DNA of 9,195 bases from Tepidimicrobium sp. (GCA_012839395.1 DUNJ01000178.1:1-9195), one strand, 5' to 3'. Positions 1 through 6,904 are shown, numbered from the stretch's first letter. Notes: generated from the letters alone by a model not told the origin. Numbers and translations: made by a program.

Positions 1-432
1 ACGGGCAAGGTCACCATCCATTTTTACAGTAATCTCTATAATTTCCCCTTTACTGCTCTCTAATCTTATCCTCCCCCCTTTTAAAGGTGAACCAAAGCGA
101 TTGAATACGATCTCATTTCCCTCAAAATTGCTTCCACGGATTGTGATCCCGTGCTCAAATATCTTTTTCTTCTGAATCCTTCTCATCAATCCCTCTATGC
201 CATATATGTTATAAGAGTTACTATGAGGCAAAATGGTTACATAGTGCGTTTTAGACTCAACTATCGCTCTATTTCGTGCATAATTTATATCGTTTTTAAA
301 TTCGATCAATTCCCTCCTTTCTTTATTTGTAAACCTAGAATTATTCCTAAGCATAGGAATCGATAAGATTATAGAGATTATACTTATCACCGCCACTATC
401 TCTATTAAGGCAATACCTCTATTATCCTTCAT
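1..432 (-). CDS. GspH/FimT-like minor pseudopilin (3' end beyond window)
   Basis: The reading frame opens at ATG 432 and stays open for 144 codons to the left edge, so the C-terminus is missing. A good SD (GGAG, 8 nt upstream) supports the start. The N-terminus is a class III prepilin signal with a very short basic leader (MKDNRG) followed by the hydrophobic stretch IALIEIVAVISIISIILSI. PilD would cleave after G6, leaving Ile at +1 instead of the usual Phe, with the conserved Glu at +5. After the hydrophobic helix comes a segment around residues 42-60 (EFKNDINYARNRAIVES) followed by short beta-type segments. This matches the GspH/FimT pattern of a helix carrying an R-x-x-A-I motif before a beta sheet. 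It is probably a low-abundance tip or priming pseudopilin of the T4P operon. It lies 65 nt after the pilO-like gene on the same strand. The family call is by pattern only. A different minor pilin class such as PilV or FimU is possible. Confidence 0.8.
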   Translation of the reverse strand, partial: MKDNRGIALIEIVAVISIISIILSIPMLRNNSRFTNKERRELIEFKNDINYARNRAIVESKTHYVTILPHSNSYNIYGIEGLMRRIQKKKIFEHGITIRGSNFEGNEIVFNRFGSPLKGGRIRLESSKGEIIEITVKMDGDLAR

Positions 433-497
433 GTATTACTCTCCTTTAATCCAAAACTTATGTAGGTATTATCAGTATCTTACCTTCTACAACATCC

Positions 498-1754
498 TTA
501 GAAGTCAAAGTTTCCTCCATGAACCCTATCCCCTTTAGGATAATTGCCCTCCAATTTATCAAATAATATTATTCCATATTCATCTTTACCATTAGGCAAT
601 TCTAAAAAAATTTTTTCCAACTTTAACGGATATACGCCCCAGTCCTGCGGAGGAATCGCCTTTAAATATCGCCATCCTCTCCAACTAATATTTTTAGTTA
701 GATTCACCTCCAAATTCTCGCCACCCTGGCCCTTAAATTGAAAGCCTAATGCGACAGGTGAATAGCGATATGAATAAACCCAAATCCCCAATGTATATGG
801 AACCGATTCTATAACTATATTCCTTTTCCCTAAATCTATATAAGCCCTGTTAGTTCTCTTAGAAGTATGTATATTATATTCCAATTTAATAGAATATTTG
901 CCAGACTTTGAATTGGTAGCCCTAGATAAATTACCCTCTACATCATCGTGAGATGCGCCAAATTTAAATCCATTATCCTCAAAATCTTCTAGTATCCTGC
1001 TATCATAGCCATCCAGCCCATCTTTTGGAACATCCCTGTTCCTATAATCGAGCATATAGCTACTGTTTTGATCCCCTCCTGCATCCCCCTCTCTGGAAGT
1101 ATCATCATCCATAGGCTCATCATCCAGTTTTATATAACCATCAAATATTTCAAAAGGACTTAGCTTTCCACCGTTTGATATAACATCTACATCTACCACT
1201 TCCTTTGCTGTTTCTACTATCCCCTCCAAACAATATACCTTTAATTTTAAATCTCCTGATATGGATCCATCATCATTTCCATCCATAGTTAAATCCGATA
1301 TAAATATCCTTTTTTCGTTGGCAGATATCCTCTTAACTGTATCCAAAATATTTTTATATGTGCTCTTATACGGGATGGAGATATTCATAACCTTAACCTT
1401 CGATTCACCAATCTGCTCCTCTTGTGGTCTGTCAAATCTAATATCCGATATCTCCATCTTCTTGCCAAGTAATCCATCCATTATATATATGATCTGAGGC
1501 TGCTCAATGTTGGAAAAATACTTCCCAAGGATAGTAGATTTTTGCCTATGTAAATCATTCCACTCCCTATATACCCCATCTTCTCTGTTCAATAAGGAGT
1601 CCATATTGGATATCTTTTTCGCATACTTATCCCTTTTTTCAATCAAATTCTGCAATCTATCATATTGGGGCCTTATAACAAGCCTAAATACCAACATGCA
1701 AGCGATAATCGTGCTCAATACAATCAACAAAAACTTCTCTCTTTTACTCAGCAT
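498..1754 (-). CDS. pilO: PilO/GspM-like T4P alignment protein fused to a C-terminal carbohydrate-binding-like domain
   Basis: Using ATG 1754 gives 418 residues, about twice the usual PilO length. Visible parts: a cytoplasmic LSKREK start typical of PilO/GspM, one TM helix (about 7-28) ending in a Pro, a charged coiled coil (about 30-65), an alpha/beta region to about 177 fitting the PilO ferredoxin-like fold, an Asp/Gly-rich linker (about 178-253), and a beta-rich domain (about 254-405). That last domain has GKYSIKLEY, LGIWVYSY, SWRGWRYLKAIPP, KLEKIFLEL and IILFDKLEGNY. These resemble beta-sandwich modules at the C-terminus of Firmicute phosphodiester-glycosidase-like proteins. The PilO part would dimerise with PilN in the membrane, and the rest lies outside the cell. 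The start is uncertain. ATG 1754 overlaps the pilN stop by 11 nt and fits the family, but has little SD. ATG 1802 would add 16 basic residues, has AAAGGA 5 nt upstream, and overlaps pilN by 59 nt. PilO identity rests on position and topology, as the family is poorly conserved. Confidence 0.82.
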   Translation of the reverse strand: MLSKREKFLLIVLSTIIACMLVFRLVIRPQYDRLQNLIEKRDKYAKKISNMDSLLNREDGVYREWNDLHRQKSTILGKYFSNIEQPQIIYIMDGLLGKKMEISDIRFDRPQEEQIGESKVKVMNISIPYKSTYKNILDTVKRISANEKRIFISDLTMDGNDDGSISGDLKLKVYCLEGIVETAKEVVDVDVISNGGKLSPFEIFDGYIKLDDEPMDDDTSREGDAGGDQNSSYMLDYRNRDVPKDGLDGYDSRILEDFEDNGFKFGASHDDVEGNLSRATNSKSGKYSIKLEYNIHTSKRTNRAYIDLGKRNIVIESVPYTLGIWVYSYRYSPVALGFQFKGQGGENLEVNLTKNISWRGWRYLKAIPPQDWGVYPLKLEKIFLELPNGKDEYGIILFDKLEGNYPKGDRVHGGNFDF

Positions 1755-2346
1755 TCTCTTCGGCTTCAGAATCTTCAGCAGCTTCAGCCTCTTCATCTGC
1801 ATTCACATCCTTTAAGTTGATATTCAGGTTAAATTTATAGTAAATTTCCTCTTTTGATATACTTGATATAAAAACCTCCTTAAACTCTTTTATCATTTCC
1901 AGACTTTTGCCCAGTTCTGCTATTGTTTGTTTGTCCTGTGCAATCCCCACTATTTCAATCCCATTGGAATCCATTTTCATGGATGTAAAGAATAGGTCCT
2001 TGGGCATTTTAGATGTTATGGCCTGCAATAGAAGGTCGTCTATGATGTTATCTTCTTCCAATTTCCTATCTATAAATTTAACCTCTTCCAATGCAGCCTT
2101 CAATTTCTTTGCTTGTTTTTCCATCTTTCTTATATCATCAACCCTTCTATTTGTTATCTCATCCTCAGCAGCCGCTTCCAGCTTAGCTATCTCATCCGAT
2201 AGCCGTCTTATCTTAATCTGAATCAATATGATGTAGGATATTAAAGATAGAGATAACAGTATTACGATGAGATAACGGATAAACTTCCCCTCTATTTTAA
2301 GCCTCTTCTTGTCCAAATAGGGTTCAAAAAAATTAAAATCCTGCAT
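1744..2346 (-). CDS. pilN: PilN, T4P inner-membrane alignment protein
   Basis: A 200-residue protein with classic PilN layout. A short cytoplasmic N-terminus carries MQDFNFFEPY, a variant of the INLLP-type motif with which PilN docks into PilM. A TM helix follows at about 24-43, then a long charged coiled coil (about 46-100) and a small alpha/beta domain (about 101-178) of the kind that pairs with PilO. The last 21 residues are strongly acidic (11 Asp/Glu, tail EENAE) and are not part of the usual fold. The gene starts 2 nt after the pilM stop, with GAGG 7 nt upstream of the ATG inside the end of pilM, so the two are translationally coupled. Its stop overlaps the likely pilO start by 11 nt. 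Its role is to link the cytoplasmic PilM ring to the extracytoplasmic PilO. Identity is inferred from order, topology and the N-terminal motif. Confidence 0.87.
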   Translation of the reverse strand: MQDFNFFEPYLDKKRLKIEGKFIRYLIVILLSLSLISYIILIQIKIRRLSDEIAKLEAAAEDEITNRRVDDIRKMEKQAKKLKAALEEVKFIDRKLEEDNIIDDLLLQAITSKMPKDLFFTSMKMDSNGIEIVGIAQDKQTIAELGKSLEMIKEFKEVFISSISKEEIYYKFNLNINLKDVNADEEAEAAEDSEAEENAE

Positions 2347-2348
2347 AT

Positions 2349-3320
2349 CTACACCTCTATTACTCTGATAATTGAACCTATTGCATTTATATATATGTAT
2401 ATCTGTTCAACCCCATATATGTTATCCAAGGATTCCATTCTCATTGTAGGGATACTAAAATCTGCCATAAATAATTCCACTATTCCATCCACAATGCTAT
2501 TTCCACCCACCAATAGAATCTTATCGATTCTATTCCCCGGCTTTCTCGATAAAAAGTATCTAAATACCAATTCAATTCTCTGACTTAAAATTCCAAAAAA
2601 ATTGTCTATAATATCTTGTTTTGCAACATTTGGCCCTATACTCCCACCCCCGCCCTCTATTATCCTGCTCACTTGAATCCTCCCATTCCTTATTATAGAA
2701 ACCTTAGCGCTATCGTATCCCATATCTATAACGGCAAAGGTCATATCCTTCGTAGAATATTCACCATTTATCAACCCTCCATATTGAATAAGCTTAGCAA
2801 TGGAATTAGGTTGATAGTCCAAAACCATGGGATTTAGACTTAGACTTTTCAACAGTTCAAAATGCTCCTCTACCATATCCCTGGGAATAGCCACTAATAG
2901 GATATTCAATCTATTCACATCACCATCAATAAACTCCTCTATTATCTTAAATTGAATTATATAATTATTTGGATCAATGGGTATATAATCCTCCAATTGA
3001 AATCTCAATACCCTCTCAATTTCATCATCCTTCACTTTCGGAATAGTCACCTCCCTAGTTATTATGGAAGAGTTATTTATGGTCAAATATACATCCTTAG
3101 CCCTTATCTTATTTTTTTTTAGCTCCTCATGAATCGTATAGTGAAGTAGATCCCTATCCGCTATTTTTCCATCATCATAAACTCCTTCTGGTGTAGGAAT
3201 GATAAAATATTTATCGATCCTAATGCTCTGCCCCTTTCTACGCCCCTCCACAACTTTTATCCCATATGCCCCTATATCCAATGACAATATTTTCTTGGTA
3301 AATGGTAACGATAGCTTCAA
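2349..3320 (-). CDS. pilM: PilM, actin-like T4P assembly ATPase
   Basis: A 323-residue member of the PilM/FtsA actin-like superfamily. The phosphate-1 motif is LSLDIGAYGIKVVE (12-25), phosphate-2 is AVIDMGYDSAKVSII (196-210), and the adenosine motif is ILLVGGNSIVDGI (268-280). The SHS2-like 1C region lies around 80-170 (EVTIPKVKDDEIERVLRFQLEDYIP is the conserved stretch near 90-114). It binds the N-terminal peptide of PilN on the cytoplasmic face and helps couple PilB/PilC to the alignment complex. The start is TTG at 3320. No in-frame ATG lies nearby, an in-frame TGA sits 6 nt upstream of the TTG, and GAAGGGG lies 10 nt before it. The stretch after the GGGG (223-250) is shorter than in typical PilM proteins of about 350 residues and lacks the usual EAE-x-x-K helix. 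It lies 40 nt after pilD and 2 nt before pilN. Confidence 0.92.
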   Translation of the reverse strand: MKLSLPFTKKILSLDIGAYGIKVVEGRRKGQSIRIDKYFIIPTPEGVYDDGKIADRDLLHYTIHEELKKNKIRAKDVYLTINNSSIITREVTIPKVKDDEIERVLRFQLEDYIPIDPNNYIIQFKIIEEFIDGDVNRLNILLVAIPRDMVEEHFELLKSLSLNPMVLDYQPNSIAKLIQYGGLINGEYSTKDMTFAVIDMGYDSAKVSIIRNGRIQVSRIIEGGGGSIGPNVAKQDIIDNFFGILSQRIELVFRYFLSRKPGNRIDKILLVGGNSIVDGIVELFMADFSIPTMRMESLDNIYGVEQIYIYINAIGSIIRVIEV

Positions 3321-3330
3321 ATAAGATCAT

Positions 3331-3337
3331 CCCCTTC
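3331..3337 (-). promoter_or_regulatory. Shine-Dalgarno site deciding the TTG start of pilM
   Basis: On the minus strand GAAGGGG lies 10 nt before TTG 3320. Because the frame is closed by TGA just upstream of the TTG and the first internal ATG is about 148 codons later, this site together with the TTG is the only reasonable initiation point. The weak codon and long spacing suggest PilM is made at lower levels than its neighbours. Confidence 0.65.
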
Positions 3338-3360
3338 TATAATTACCAGCTAATAACATA

Positions 3361-4116
3361 CTAGAAAATCCCCATGTACCAACCCAAGATTTCATCTCCC
3401 CAAAGCAAGGTTATTACAAAAGCTAAGCAGATAAATGGACCAAAGGGTATAGCATCCCTTCTTCCTCTTACCCTAAATAGCAATAAAAATATGGATATAA
3501 CTGCACCAAATACAAAGGATAGAAACATATTTAGCAATGCCTTCCTCCATCCCAATATAAACCCTAATACAGCAATTAGCTTAATATCTCCACCTCCCAT
3601 ATTACCTTTGGATATAATGGCTATAAGTAGAAATGTGGATCCAGAGATTATCAGTCCCAACAGGCTGGCTATAATATTGAAAAGCGCACCTAATTGGATA
3701 GATAATATTATTCCATATATAGTACCTGCGACTAATATGGAGATATTCAATATGTCTGGAATGATTTGATGATATAGATCGATAACGCTTACTACTATTA
3801 AAATACTAAATATAGTTCCATAGAATAAAAAATTCACGTGCAGCCTGAACTTACTGTATAAAACTATATATAAAATTCCATTTAGGAACTCCACTATGGG
3901 ATACTGGGGGGATATATTTCCACCACAGTATCCACATCTTCCTTTTTGTACTATAAAGCTTATAATAGGTATCAAGTTATACCACTTTAGAGGAGTGCCA
4001 CACATAGGGCAATAGGAGTCTGGAAAAACTATGCCCTCTTTTTTGGGCAGCCTATATATACATACATTTAGAAAAGATCCAACTATAATACCTAGTAAGA
4101 ATATAAGTACTATCAT
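3361..4116 (-). CDS. pilD: Prepilin peptidase / N-methyltransferase PilD (type IV leader peptidase)
   Basis: A 251-residue polytopic membrane protein with the full A24 aspartic peptidase layout. The N-terminal GSFLNVCIYRLP block (13-24) is the classic family signature. A cytoplasmic zinc site is formed by CPMC (C36, C39) and CGYC (C61, C64), found in bifunctional peptidase/methylases. The catalytic aspartates are D113 in VSVIDLYHQIIPD and D177 in MGGGDIKLIAVLG. Remaining segments are hydrophobic helices. It should cleave the class III leaders of the pilin gene just upstream and of the pseudopilin at the left edge, then N-methylate the new N-terminal residue. The ATG at 4116 is preceded by AAGGGAGG with 5 nt spacing, the best SD in the operon. 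It lies 97 nt after the pilin gene, the largest gap in the operon, and 40 nt before pilM. Confidence 0.96.
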   Translation of the reverse strand: MIVLIFLLGIIVGSFLNVCIYRLPKKEGIVFPDSYCPMCGTPLKWYNLIPIISFIVQKGRCGYCGGNISPQYPIVEFLNGILYIVLYSKFRLHVNFLFYGTIFSILIVVSVIDLYHQIIPDILNISILVAGTIYGIILSIQLGALFNIIASLLGLIISGSTFLLIAIISKGNMGGGDIKLIAVLGFILGWRKALLNMFLSFVFGAVISIFLLLFRVRGRRDAIPFGPFICLAFVITLLWGDEILGWYMGIF

Positions 4117-4132
4117 TATAGCCTCCCTTATT

Positions 4133-4166
4133 GGTGATTAGTGGCAAGTTGCGAGTTGTAATCACC
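4133..4166 (-). repeat. Perfect 8-bp inverted repeat (hairpin) between pilin gene and pilD
   Basis: Arms GGTGATTA (4133-4140) and TAATCACC (4159-4166) are perfectly complementary across an 18-nt loop. The loop holds a near-tandem 7-mer, CAAGTTG then CGAGTTG (4145-4158). No T-run follows on the minus strand, so it is not a typical intrinsic terminator. It lies in the 97-nt gap after the pilin stop and before the pilD SD. It could act as an mRNA 3' stabiliser or partial terminator that sets pilin above downstream genes; this role is inferred. Confidence 0.55.
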
Positions 4167-4213
4167 TATTCACTCTTGTCCATCTCTATTTACAATGCTA
4201 CCATCCTTTCCTA

Positions 4214-4591
4214 TTATTTGGGACCTGGATTGACGGTGATTTTGCCATCTTCTGATATTTCAATCTTATAATATGTTTCATTACTTTCGATCCCCTTTGG
4301 TACTTTAGGTGCTTCCTGCAGATAATCTGCTAAGACATGGTTATCCCCTTCAATTTTTCCATCTCCCGCAGTTATCGGTAATTCTCTCCCATCAGCTATA
4401 TACATATTTGCCGCACTCTCTATAGTCCTTACATTGGCATTGTGAGCTGTAACTGCTGCATTTTTCCTAGATGCTTCGAGTTTTGGTATTGCTATTGCAA
4501 CTAATATTGCAAGTATTGCTATAACTACCACCAGCTCAATCAATGTAAAACCTTGGTTTTTCCTTAGTTTCTTTCCAATCCATTCGAGCAT
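4214..4591 (-). CDS. pilA: Type IV prepilin (major-pilin-like)
   Basis: A 125-residue prepilin with a textbook class III signal. A 14-residue basic leader ends in KNQG and is followed by FTLIELVVVIAILAILVAIA. PilD cleavage after G14 gives a 111-residue mature protein with Phe at +1 and Glu at +5. The N-terminal helix continues as PKLEASRKNAAVTAHNANVRTIESAANMYIA, and a short beta-type C-terminus ends in YYKIEISEDGKITVNPGPK. There are no cysteines, so no disulfide-bonded D-loop. It is small, as is common in Clostridia. It is the only full prepilin gene in the window and sits centrally between pilC and pilD, so it is the best candidate for the major subunit. A ComGC/GspG-like subunit is the alternative. 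The start has AAAGGGGG 7 nt upstream. Hairpins flank the gene on both sides. Confidence 0.92.
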   Translation of the reverse strand: MLEWIGKKLRKNQGFTLIELVVVIAILAILVAIAIPKLEASRKNAAVTAHNANVRTIESAANMYIADGRELPITAGDGKIEGDNHVLADYLQEAPKVPKGIESNETYYKIEISEDGKITVNPGPK

Positions 4592-4618
4592 ATCAATTCC
4601 CCCTTTATCCCTATCTTA

Positions 4619-4650
4619 TAAGTTTACCGCCTACATCTGTGCGGTACTTA
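4619..4650 (-). repeat. Bulged hairpin spanning the pilC stop, upstream of the pilin gene
   Basis: TACCGC (4625-4630) pairs perfectly with GCGGTA (4641-4646) across a 10-nt loop that contains the pilC stop codon. The stem is extended by TAAG (4619-4622) with CTTA (4647-4650) across a 2-nt bulge, giving 10 bp in all. It lies about 27 nt upstream of the pilin ATG, leaving the pilin SD single-stranded. No T-run follows. A role as an mRNA 5' stabiliser or processing site is inferred. Confidence 0.5.
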
Positions 4651-5839
4651 CCATATCAAACATAGGCATCGCTATGGATATGACTATAAAGCCTATTATC
4701 ACCGCCATAACCACTATTAGCATAGGTTCCAGTAGGGTTGTCATCCTCTGGATGGAGGTATCCACCTCTTCATCATAGAAATCTGCAGTCTTATCGAGTA
4801 TATCGTCAATCGCTCCCGATTCCTCCCCAACTCTTATCATAGAATCCACCATGGGTGGAAATATATCCATTGTCTCTATAGCTCTGGACATGGGAATCCC
4901 CTTTCTAATATCTTCCTTGACCACATCCAACCTTTGGGATACCACCTCATTTCCCAATATATTAGATACCACATTCATAGCTTGTAATAATGCGATACCG
5001 CTAGAAAGCAATGTGGACATGGTCCTTGTAAATCTAGACGTAACAATATTTATGCTTAGCTTATTCAGTATAGGTGTTTTTAGTTTTATACTATCATAGA
5101 AAAGCCTGCCCCGTGGGGTTGTCCCAAGTATCCTTAAAGAAATAGCTATAGCAAAAATAGCCCCGATAAATAGGTACCAATAGGCCTTCAACCAATTACT
5201 AATAGCCAACAATGCCCTAGTCGGTGTAGGTAATATCATATGGTTGCTTTCAAACATGCTTATAAATGAGGGCATCACCACTATCAATAAAAAGATTACC
5301 ACTGCAATAGCTACGATACTGAGTACAGCAGGATATACAAATGCAGATCTTATCTTGTTCTCTATCCTATTTTCCTTCTCATAGTGAACAGCCATCCTCT
5401 CCATAATCACATCCAACGTACCACTGGTTTCTCCTACCTCCACCATATTGGCCAATAGGGATGGAAACACCTTTTCATATTTATTCATACTTTCCGACAA
5501 GGTCATTCCCTTTTGCACATCTTCATAGACCGAGAATATGGTCTTTTTAAATGTATTGTTTTGTGTCTGCTCTTTCAATACATCCAAGCAGTTTACTATG
5601 CTTATCCCCGCGTTTAACATAGTATAAAACTGCCTACAGAACACAGCCATATCCTTCTTGGTAATCCTCCTAGCAAATATATCGGTTTTTATGCTTGCTC
5701 CCATATCCTCCTCTATCAACACAGGGTAATAGGAGTTATTCTTCAACATATCCAATACATCTGCTTTAGAATCACCTTCATAATACCCTTCTAAAACCTT
5801 TCCGTCTTCAGACACTGCCTTATATCTATATATTGGCAT
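4631..5839 (-). CDS. pilC: PilC/GspF family T4P inner-membrane platform protein
   Basis: A 402-residue protein with the two tandem T2SSF domains of the family, at about 68-191 and 270-392. Each has the repeated FCRQFYTMLNAGI / FTRTMSTLLSSGI opening and the VGE(T/E)SG motif (VGETSG at 135-140, VGEESG at 337-342). Three hydrophobic segments are visible at about 169-191, 219-238 and 372-393. The N-terminal MPIYRYKAVSEDGKVLEG is the usual soluble start. PilC is the membrane platform turned by PilB during extension and by PilT during retraction. The length is normal (about 400). The ATG lies 11 nt after the pilT stop. Its SD, AGGTGG, overlaps the pilT stop codon, so translation is likely coupled. 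No missing motif or oddity is seen. Confidence 0.96.
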   Translation of the reverse strand: MPIYRYKAVSEDGKVLEGYYEGDSKADVLDMLKNNSYYPVLIEEDMGASIKTDIFARRITKKDMAVFCRQFYTMLNAGISIVNCLDVLKEQTQNNTFKKTIFSVYEDVQKGMTLSESMNKYEKVFPSLLANMVEVGETSGTLDVIMERMAVHYEKENRIENKIRSAFVYPAVLSIVAIAVVIFLLIVVMPSFISMFESNHMILPTPTRALLAISNWLKAYWYLFIGAIFAIAISLRILGTTPRGRLFYDSIKLKTPILNKLSINIVTSRFTRTMSTLLSSGIALLQAMNVVSNILGNEVVSQRLDVVKEDIRKGIPMSRAIETMDIFPPMVDSMIRVGEESGAIDDILDKTADFYDEEVDTSIQRMTTLLEPMLIVVMAVIIGFIVISIAMPMFDMVSTAQM

Positions 5840-5850
5840 ATATTCACCAC

Positions 5851-6903
5851 CTACAAAATATATCTTTTAATGGTTTCCAAATCAACCGCCTGATTCATCA
5901 AAGTTTTCTTAGATATAACCCTTCTGTTATACAAGTCCAATAGGGATTTATCCATGGTCTGCATTCCAAACTGCCCACCAGTCTGTATAACTGTGTCTAT
6001 CTGATGGAGCTTTTCCTCCCTTATTAAATTTCTTATAGCAGGATTGGCAACCATCACCTCAAAGGCAGCCACCCTTCCTTTTCCATCGACCTTTGGCAAT
6101 AGCTGTTGGGATATAATCGCCTGAATCACCGAAGATAGTTGAACCCTAACCTGTTGTTGTTGATGTGGTGGAAATGCATCTATAATCCTATCTATAGTCT
6201 TAGCAGCTCCAATAGTATGCAGGGTAGAGAGTATAAGATGCCCGGTTTCTGCGGCTGTAAGAACAATGCTTATGGTCTCCAAATCCCTCATCTCCCCTAC
6301 CAATATCACATCTGGATCCTGCCTAAGAGCAGCCTTGAGCGCATCAGCAAAGCTCCGGGTATCAGTACCTACCTCCCTTTGATTCACCATACTCCTATCA
6401 TGCTTATGTAGGTATTCAATGGGATCTTCAAGGGTTAATATATGACATTTCCTTTCCTTGTTTATCAATCTTACCATGGAAGCTAAGGTGGTAGTCTTAC
6501 CGCTACCTGTAGGTCCAGTCACCAAGATCAATCCCCTAGGTAACCTGGATAAATCTTTTACAATAGGGGGTATGCCCAACTCCTCCATAGTAGGTACCGT
6601 CAAAGGAATAATCCTCATAGCCATGGCATAGCTACCCCTTTGGTTATAGGCGTTAATCCTAAGACGTCCAAGCCCCGGACTAGAAAAGGATGTATCTACT
6701 TCCCCCTTATTTTTAAGCCTAGATAATTGCTCCCCATCTAAAACCTGTTCTACCAATCGCCTCGTATCCGCTGGCGCTAAGACTCTATCCCTAAAAGTTA
6801 TTAATCTCCCATCCTTCCTCAAAATAGGAGGCACTCCAACAGTTATATGAATATCCGATGCCCCATTGGCGATGGCATATTCGATCAATTCCAATAATTT
6901 CAC
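5851..6903 (-). CDS. pilT: PilT, T4P retraction ATPase
   Basis: A 350-residue hexameric secretion-type ATPase of full normal length. It shows the N-terminal ASDIHITVG block (15-23), Walker A GPTGSGKTT (130-138), Asp box ILTLEDPIEY (155-164), Walker B DPDVILVGEMRD (196-207, catalytic E204) and His box GHLILSTLHT (221-230). The C-terminal AIRNLIRE (289-296) is the hallmark of PilT as opposed to PilB and is needed for retraction. It has no MshEN domain and no zinc Cys motif, as expected. It depolymerises pili through PilC and implies twitching-type activity. The start is GTG at 6903, one nt after the pilB stop, with a perfect AGGAGG 6 nt upstream. No better ATG precedes it, and MKLLELIEYA is the normal PilT N-terminus. 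Confidence 0.97.
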   Translation of the reverse strand: MKLLELIEYAIANGASDIHITVGVPPILRKDGRLITFRDRVLAPADTRRLVEQVLDGEQLSRLKNKGEVDTSFSSPGLGRLRINAYNQRGSYAMAMRIIPLTVPTMEELGIPPIVKDLSRLPRGLILVTGPTGSGKTTTLASMVRLINKERKCHILTLEDPIEYLHKHDRSMVNQREVGTDTRSFADALKAALRQDPDVILVGEMRDLETISIVLTAAETGHLILSTLHTIGAAKTIDRIIDAFPPHQQQQVRVQLSSVIQAIISQQLLPKVDGKGRVAAFEVMVANPAIRNLIREEKLHQIDTVIQTGGQFGMQTMDKSLLDLYNRRVISKKTLMNQAVDLETIKRYIL

Positions 6904-6904
6904 A

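Noticed and set aside
151..366. Plus-strand open frame of 71 codons near the left edge
   Set aside because: It is antisense to the minor pseudopilin, which has a class III signal and a good SD on the minus strand.
464..485. Inverted repeat AGGTA/TACCT with 12-nt loop between the pilO-like gene and the pseudopilin
   Set aside because: Five base pairs with no extension and no T-run are too weak to call a terminator or regulatory site.
1261..2221. Plus-strand open frames of 78-104 codons (1261-1497, 1507-1815, 1907-2221)
   Set aside because: They are antisense to pilN and the pilO-like gene and encode Ser/Ile/Phe-rich sequences typical of shadows of Lys/Glu-rich coiled-coil genes.
3374..3769. 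Plus-strand open frame of 131 codons
   Set aside because: It lies wholly antisense to pilD, whose catalytic and zinc motifs are intact. It has no SD and no recognisable protein features.
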